The notes under the pieces: generated by a model
Told to the model about the DNA's origin: nothing
Seen by the model: the letters and a program-made list of their open reading frames with translations, nothing else
The model's database searches: none
Position numbers and translations under genes: made by a program
From: Corylus avellana
Lineage: Eukaryota > Streptophyta > Magnoliopsida > Fagales > Betulaceae
Direction of reading: 5' to 3'
DNA length: 64,000 nucleotides
Assembly: GCF_901000735.1 (NCBI RefSeq)
Contig: NC_081545.1
Location: forward strand, 22,598,134 to 22,662,133
In this document: piece by piece, positions 35,701 through 43,841 of the stretch
Layout of the letters: each line of letters starts with the position of its first letter
Numbering within the stretch: position 1 is the stretch's first letter

Positions 35701-38700
35701 GGATTTGGGCTGGCTGTTTGGTGCTGTTTGGGCTTGCTGTTTGGTGTGGTCAGCAATCAGCAAATTAGGATTGCTGTTTGGCTTGCTTGGACTTGGGCTT
35801 GCTGGGCTTGGGCTGTGTTGCTATTCTGGTGGGCTGCTGGTTGGTGCTGTTTGACTTGAGAGGACTTGGGCTTGCTGTCCAACAGATCTGGTGGGCCTGT
35901 TACTTCTTTTTCAGGTTGTCTAATTTCTAATTTTTTTTTATTTCATTATGTCTTCTAGCGAGACTTTTGGGGTCCGTTTTACTGGAAAAAATTATTCTGC
36001 TTGGGAATTCCAATTTCAATTATTTGTTACGGGAAAAGAATTGTGGGGCCATATTGACGGTAGTGATCCAGCTCCTACGGAAGCTAAGGATTTAGCTAAG
36101 TGGAAGGTCAAGGATGCACGTGTGATGTCTTGGATCTTAGGGTCTGTTGATCCTCTTATTGTGCTCAATTTGAGGCCCTATAAGACTGCGAAGACTATGT
36201 GGGAGTATTTGCTGAAGGTTTATCATCAGGACAATACCGCACGCCGTTTTCAGCTGGAATATGAGATTGCTAATTACACTCAAGGCAATCTCTCCATTCC
36301 AGAGTATTTTCTGGTTTTCAGAATTTGTGGGGAGAATTTTCTGATATGGTTTATGCGAAGGTACCTGCTGCATCTCTCTCTGCTGTTCAGGCTGTTCATG
36401 AGCAGAGCAAGAGAGATCAATTCCTGATGAAATTACGCCCTGAATTTGAGGTTACTCGCTCAAATTTAATGAATCGGGACCCTTCGCCATCTTTGGATGT
36501 TTGTTTTGGAGAATTACTTCGTGAGGAACAGCGTCTTCTCACACAGGCTACGTTTCAGCACGATTCCAATCCAAATCTAGTAGCCTATGCAGCCTATGGG
36601 AAAGGGAAAGGTAAGGATATGCGCAAGGTCCAGTGTTTTAGCTGTAAGGAGTATGGTCATATTGCCGCCAATTGTGCAAAGAAATCTTGCAATTACTGTA
36701 AAAAACCGGGCCACTTTATCAAAGAATGTCCCACTCGGCCTCAGAATCGTCAAGCTACTGCTTATCAGGCTACAATAAACACCTCTGCTGCTCCAGTGAT
36801 GTCCTCAGCCTCTTCTTCTGCGGCCGGATCAGCTGTTCTTACTCCTGAAATGGTCCAGCAGATGATTATGTCAGCCTTTTCTGCCTTAGGGCTCCAAGGT
36901 AACGGTACTATTTTATCTAAGTCTTGGCTTATTGATTCTGCAGCATCCAATCATATGACCAGATCGTCTGATACTCTTTGCAATGTTCGTCCATATCATG
37001 GTTCATCTCATATTCAAGTAGCTAATGGAAGTCATTTAGCTATTAATGAAGTAGGAGATATTAATCCTTCATTCAGAGATGTTTATGTCTCTCCTGGCCT
37101 TTCTAATAGTCTTATTTCAGTTGGCCAGTTAGTTGAAAAAAACTATGATGTCCATTTCTCTCGTGATGGTTGTCTTGTGCAGGATCATGTGTCGGGGAAG
37201 ATACTCGCGAAGGGGCCTAAAGTTGGCAGACTATTTCCACTGCACTTTTCAATTCCTAGTTGTTTATCTTTGGCTTGTAGGACAGTTAATACTCCGAACG
37301 AAGTATGGCACAAACGTTTGGGTCATCCAAATTCTGTTATTCTGTCTCATATGTTAAATTCTGGTTTGTTAGGCAATAAAGAACGCGTTTCTCAAAATTT
37401 GTCATTTGATTGTTCTGTATGCAAACTTGGTAAAAGTAAAACTCTTTCGTTTTCTTCTCATGGTAGTCGTGCTACAAAATGCTTTGATGTTGTGCATAGT
37501 GATGTATGGGGCATTTCTCCTGTAATTTCTCATGCTCGATATAAATATTTTGTAACATTCATAGATGATTTCAGTCGATATACTTGGGTCTATTTTCTTC
37601 GGGCCAAATCCGAGGTTTTGTCTGTTTTCCAGACCTTTGTAGCATATATAGAGAATCAATTTTCTACAGGGATTAAGATTTTGAGGTCTGATTCTGGTGG
37701 AGAATACATGTCCCACGAGTTTCATGATTTCTTACGCCACAAAGGAATTATCTCTCAGCGCTCTTGTCCTTATACTCCTCAGCAAAATGGGGTGGCGGAA
37801 CGAAAGAACCGCCATCTCTTGGATGTTGTTCGTACTTTATTACTTGAGTCCTCTGTTCCTTCTAAATTCTGGGTTGAGGCATTATCTACTGCCGTTTACT
37901 TAATTAATCGACTGCCCTCTCAGGTCTTACAGTTTGATTCTCCTTATTATCGTTTGTATCAACAGCATCCTAGCTATCTTAATCTTCATACTTTTGGATG
38001 TGTTTGTTTTGTTCATTTACCTGCTCATGAACGTCACAAACTTTCTGCTCAGTCTGTTAAATGTGCATTTATGGGTTATAGTGTTTCTCACAAAGGTTAT
38101 GTTTGCTATGATCCTTGTTTTGACAAATTTCGTATATCTCGTAATGTTGTGTTCTTTGAGCATCAATGTTTCTTTTCTACACATGTTGAATCATTGCCTG
38201 CGATTAGTATTCTACCTTGTTTTGATGAATTGCCTATTCTGCCTGAGCGGTTCAAACCTGGAATTGTGTATACTCGACGTCTACCAACTTTGCCCCTTCC
38301 CGAGACTGACCCTTTATCTGAAACTGTTCCAACGACTCCTCCGATTGACTTGCCATCTGAGACAGTTCATGAGTCTGGTCTTCGACGATCTGCTAGGGTA
38401 TCACGTCCTCCTGATAGGTATGGTTTTCCCCACACTTCCTTTACTGCTACTTTATCTTCTATTTCCATCCCTACATGTTTTTCCGAGGCTGTTAAATATG
38501 AATGTTGGCGGAAAGCGATGGATGAGGAACTTCGGGCTCTCCAGGACAATCATACATGGGACATGGTTCCTTGCCCCTCTCATGTTAACGCCATTGGTTG
38601 TAAATGGGTTTACTCAATTAAGCTTCGCTCTGATGGGACTCTGGATCGGTATAAGGCTCGATTAGTTGCTCTTGGGAACAGGCAAGAATATGGGGTGGAC

Positions 38701-41700
38701 TATGAGGAGACATTTGCTCCGGTCGCGAAGATGACTACAGTGCGTACAATTATTTCTATTGCTGCCTCCCAAGGCTGGCCACTTCACCAGATGGATGTCA
38801 AAAATGCTTTTCTTCATGGTGATCTCAAAGAAGATATTTACATGACTCCTCCTCCGGGGTTGTTTTCTTCTCCATCTGCCGCTGTGTGTAAGTTGAAGCG
38901 GTCTCTCTATGGCTTAAAACAGGCTCCCCGGGCATGGTTTGAAAAATTCAGGTCTACTCTGCTTCGCTTCTCCTTTGTCCAAAGCCAATATGATTCTTCT
39001 TTGTTCCTTTGCAAGACTCCGACTGGTCTTGTTCTTTTACTTGTGTATGTGGATGATATTGTCATTACGGGAACCGACTCCAGTTTGATTGCCCATCTCA
39101 AGCGGAATCTTCAAGACTCTTTTCATATGAAAGATCTTGGTCCTCTTACGTATTTTTTGGGGTTGGAGGTGCACACTGATTCTTCTGGTATATTCTTGAA
39201 TCAACACAAATATACCCAGGACTTGATTAGTCTAGCTGGTCTTCAGGATTCTTCTTCGGTGGATACTCCTATGGAGGTTAATGTGAAATATCGAAGTGAG
39301 GAGGGTGATCTTCTCTCTGATCCTACTGTGTTCCGACAGTTGGTAGGCAGCTTGAATTATTTGACTATTACTCGGCCTGATATTTCCTTCGCTGTCCAGC
39401 AGGTTAGCCAGTTTATGCAAACTCCCCGCCATCTTCATTTAGCTGCTGTTCGGCGTATCATTCGATATCTTCGGGGCTCTTCTGGCCGTGGTTTGTTCTT
39501 TCCAACTGGCTCTCCTCTTCGCCTTGTTGCTTATAGTGATGCGGATTGGGCAGGATGTCCTGACACTCGTCGGTCTATCACGGGTTGGTGCATGTTTCTT
39601 GGTGCTTCTTTGATTTCTTGGAAGAGTAAGAAGCAAGCTCGTGTTTCTAAATCATCTACTGAATCCGAATACCGAGCAATGTCTGCTGCTTGTTCTGAGA
39701 TTGTCTGGCTTCGTGGGCTTTTGGCTGAGCTTGGTTTTTCTCAAACTGATTCTACTCCTCTTCATGCTGATAATACTATTGCCATTCAAATAGCTGCTAA
39801 TCCTGTTTACCATGAACGTACGAAGCATATTGAGGTAGACTGTCATTCTATTAGGGAAGCCTTGGACACTCGTGTTATCTCTCTTCCTCATGTTTCCACT
39901 GATCTCCAGATAGCTGACGTCTTCACGAAGGCTATGACACGACAACGTCATCAGTTTCTTGTGGGCAAATTGATGCTTCTTGATCGACCAGCATCAATTT
40001 GAGGGGGGATGTCAATCAGATACGGTCCATATATATTTAGCCATAATTAGTCTTTCTAGTTATGGCAGGTTCTTGTATTATAGCTATAGTATATTGTAAT
40101 TAATAGGTAGATTTTAGTTACCTTATTTGTTTCCCTAGATTGCTGTAATCACTGAGATACAGCCTGTAATTACCTAGATAATTTCTATATAATACTAGCA
40201 ACCCTCACATTGAGAGGTATTCAGTACAATTGACACAGTACAATTGACACTTACAACAGTGAACTTCTAGCATGATAGTGTGGATTTTTTTTTTTTTTTT
40301 CATTTTTCTTATCCCTATCTGATTTGATGCCAACGGCCGCCAAAATCAAGAGCTGGACTTGTAAATTTCTTTCTTATGCAGGTAGGGCCTAACTGGTTAG
40401 ATAGTTATTAAACTAAGCCCACTTACTTCACCTCGATACTCTTCTTCTCTTCAAGGTCAAACCTGTCCCCCGAACCTGTTGGCAGATTGGGGTCTCCCTC
40501 AGAACTCACCCATGCCCTTGAAATTTTACAATTGCAAGAACAAGGCCAAGTGGGTTTTGAAGATGGATGCTGGTCTTGTGGGTGAGTGTGTGCTGGGCTT
40601 TAGTGCCCCGCCTGGTTTTGCCTCTGGTCGGTGGCCAGTGCACCGGGTTTTCTCGGCTGTTTTCGGTGGTGGAGCCTTATGGTTTGCAAGAGGTTATGCT
40701 GGAGGAAGTTTTGGTCCTGGCGAGCTCATTTTACATGATCCAGCATGCTGGGTCTATTATGGCGAGGTCGTTGCCTGCTGACGTCAGAGGTCAGCTCTCG
40801 CCTAGGCCGGTGTTTGTGTTGACGACAGTAACAGGATGCTTCCTTCAGTTTCTGCCAGGTTTGTCGGCATGATTCCTTCTACATCCTTCTTAGTTGTTTC
40901 AGTGGCCTCCCCTTTCTCATCTCTCCTAGAGGCCCGTGGCCTCCACTTTGAAGGGAGGTAATGTGGATGGGGCTGGTGTTGGAGAGAATGGAGAGGTGGG
41001 GGATGTCGGTTATTTTGAGGCAGTGCATAGTGCAAAGATCTTCCCCTTTCTTGGGATCACTTGTGGGGTAATGAGAAAAGGCTTCTGGATCTTTTGACCA
41101 TCGTACAAGAGGGACGTCGTCATGAGGTTTTGGTTTTTGTTTCTAAACCAAAAGGGAGGAGGGAGCTTAAAAACTTTGAGCGCTCGATAAATTTTGATGC
41201 TATAGGTGAGTGTTCAGGCCCTGGGTAAAGGCAAGAGGGTTTTTCAATGTTATGATGAAGCGCATGGCGACTTTGCGGGTTTAGGGTTTCTTTTGGGGTT
41301 GTCTTGGTGTATTTCCTTTCTTTCGGGTTTTTGCAAGTGGTTTTGGCTTGGTTTTCTTTATTCTTTTGTTTTTTTGTTTTTGTTTTTGTGTTCCTTGTGT
41401 ATACTTCTTGTGTACTTAGGACCGCCTCATGCTTCCTGTGTACTTGAGGGTCATCTCTCCGCACGATACATCTGATCTTGGACCCATCTCCCAGCTCAAA
41501 TCTGGTATGGCTAAAAAACAACCTCCACCCCTCCTAATATTCTTCCAAAGTCCCATCCCGTGCGACCAGGGGGATCAATAGAACACAACCCGCCCCAAGT
41601 ACTACCAAATTTAGCGTCTACAACAACTTTACACGAAACCTCTATGCAAATTAACGCCACAACCATTTCCCTATAAGGGCCCTATTGAATGGCCTCAAGT

Positions 41701-43802
41701 TCCAAACCCCCAAACCTCCCTCAGAAGTAGGAGAGCAAACCTTGGGCCAACTAACTACGTGATATTTAAATTCTTAACCTATCCTACTCAATAAAAGATC
41801 TCGTTGAAGCTTCTCTATTCAATTTGCCACACCAGCTAGAATGGAGAAAAAAGACAAGAAATACGTAGTTAAGTTGGAGAGAGTGCTCTTTATAAGGGTA
41901 AACCTACCACCCTTAGACAGATACATCATTTTCCAACTAGCCAACTGACACTCAATCTTTTCCACAATGCATCCCATATAGGCTTGGCCTTATAACAAGC
42001 CCCCAACGGAAGACCAAGATGCTTGAAAGGCAAAGAGGAAGTGCCACAACACAAAATGCCAGCCAGCCCATCCACATTGTCCATATTACCCACAAGAACC
42101 AAAACTCACTTGGTCATATTAACCTTTAAACCAGAAACAAGTTCAAAACATAAAGAATAAAACACGCATATAGCGATTAGCGAAGATGATCAAGATTACA
42201 AAATTATCATCCGCAAATAACAAGTGTGAAATATTTACCACATCAGAGCCTAGATCCCACATAGAGGCTTGAGAGAAGGCCCTGTCAACAGTAGCAATAA
42301 TCATTTTACTTAATACTTCTATGACAACTACAAACAGAAGAGGACATGGATCACCCTGCCTCATCCTACGAGAGTTACTGAAGAAGCTGGATGGAGCGCC
42401 ATTAACCAAGATGGAGAAGTGCACTGAAGAGATGCAATGCACTATCCAAGAACACCATTTCTCCCCAAAACCCCACCTTCTCAACATATACAATAAGAAC
42501 TTTCAGTTAATGTGATCATAGGCCTTCTCAATATCTAGCTTGCAAAGCACCCCTGGTTCTCCAGACTTGATACGATTATCCAAAAATTCGTTAGCTATAA
42601 GAATTGAATCCAATATTTGCCTACCTTTAACAAAAGCATTCTAAGGCTTTGAAACAACTTTCTCCACAACCCTTCTCATTCTATTAGCAAGAACTTTAGC
42701 AATGATCTTGTAGACACCACTCACAAGAGTCGAGACTAATAAGCCGAAAGTTCTTGAGATCAATTGCCCAAGACTTCTTCGGGATTAGAGCAATAAACGT
42801 GGCATTAAGGCTGTTTTCAAATACATAATTTTGACACCAATTAAAAAAAGAAAAAAGAAAAAAGAAAGAAAAGAAAAGTAGCAAGCAAGGTGCCAAGGGC
42901 TGGAGGTAAGGTCGTGGATTCAAGAACCATTCGATGTCTGTAACTTATATCATGAAGAAAATAAAAATAGAAAAAAAAAAAAAAAGGAAGCAAAATTTAA
43001 TTAAGTGTTGCAATCATCATTGCCGTCATCATCATCATGAATCTTATTGTTGTCATTTCAGGGTGAGAAGGCATCGGCCCTGGCTTCATCCAAAGATGCA
43101 AAAGATGTGGACAAGACTCACGATCAATCTCAATCAGATTCTGGTGTTCAGCCAGATTTTTTTGAAGAGAACTTCAAAGAATTGCAGAGATGGGTTGATG
43201 TGAAGTCCTCTAAATATGGAACTCTCCTAGTGCTACGTGAGAGACGTAGTGGAAGGCTTGGAACAGCACTGAAGGTATTTTCTTCATTCCTTTTCATATA
43301 TTGTGTCTCAGAGAATCACGAGACTTCATTATTTCATACTTTTCCGTGGTTTGAATGATTATACACTTGGACAATGAGTCACCAAATAAACTCTCTATCA
43401 CAAGTTGGTGGCTTCCATTGACATGTAGAGATTACCTCAAATAAATGTTGTGCAATTCTTTTTTTTTCCTTCTTTTCCCCCCTCATCCTATAAATACCAT
43501 GGACCTTACCTATTCCACATATATCCTTTGAAACAGGATATGGTGGCCCCAACTCAGATACCTATATTCAGTCTTATGTTTTTCAGGCTGGCATGCTCAT
43601 TCACTTTTATAATTTATATGTGTTTAGTTAATTATATGAAAACATATTTAAGATAAGAAAGACCCAATCCAGCCAGAAAAATATAAAAAAATAGCTCCAT
43701 AAGAAATAACCAAAGTTATCTTACCCGGTGAGCTGGGATTATAATTGTATTATGTCAGTGAAATTTGTTACCCTGCAGAAAAATATTTATTGTTGCAGTA
43801 AT

Positions 43803-43841
<39 letters not shown>

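Larger units (their letters stand above)
34896..40249 (+). mobile_element. Ty1/copia LTR retrotransposon, complete and very young
   Basis: 5' LTR 34896-35121, tRNA-Met-type primer site TGGTATCAGAGCC at 35122, leader with minisatellite, gag-pol 35948-40002, polypurine tract ttgaggggggatg ending at the 3' LTR start 40010. Target duplication CTTAC at 34891-34895 and 40250-40254. The 226-bp LTRs look identical by eye, except that the 3' LTR end carries an extra 14-bp tandem copy (40236-40249). The only coding defect seen is one frameshift in gag. Size and short LTRs suggest an Ale-type lineage; this is a guess. Confidence 0.95.

Noticed and set aside
35203..35859. Several overlapping frames in the copia leader
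   Set aside because: They are products of the 103-bp and gctgtttgg repeats, which contain few stop words; Gag starts at 35948.
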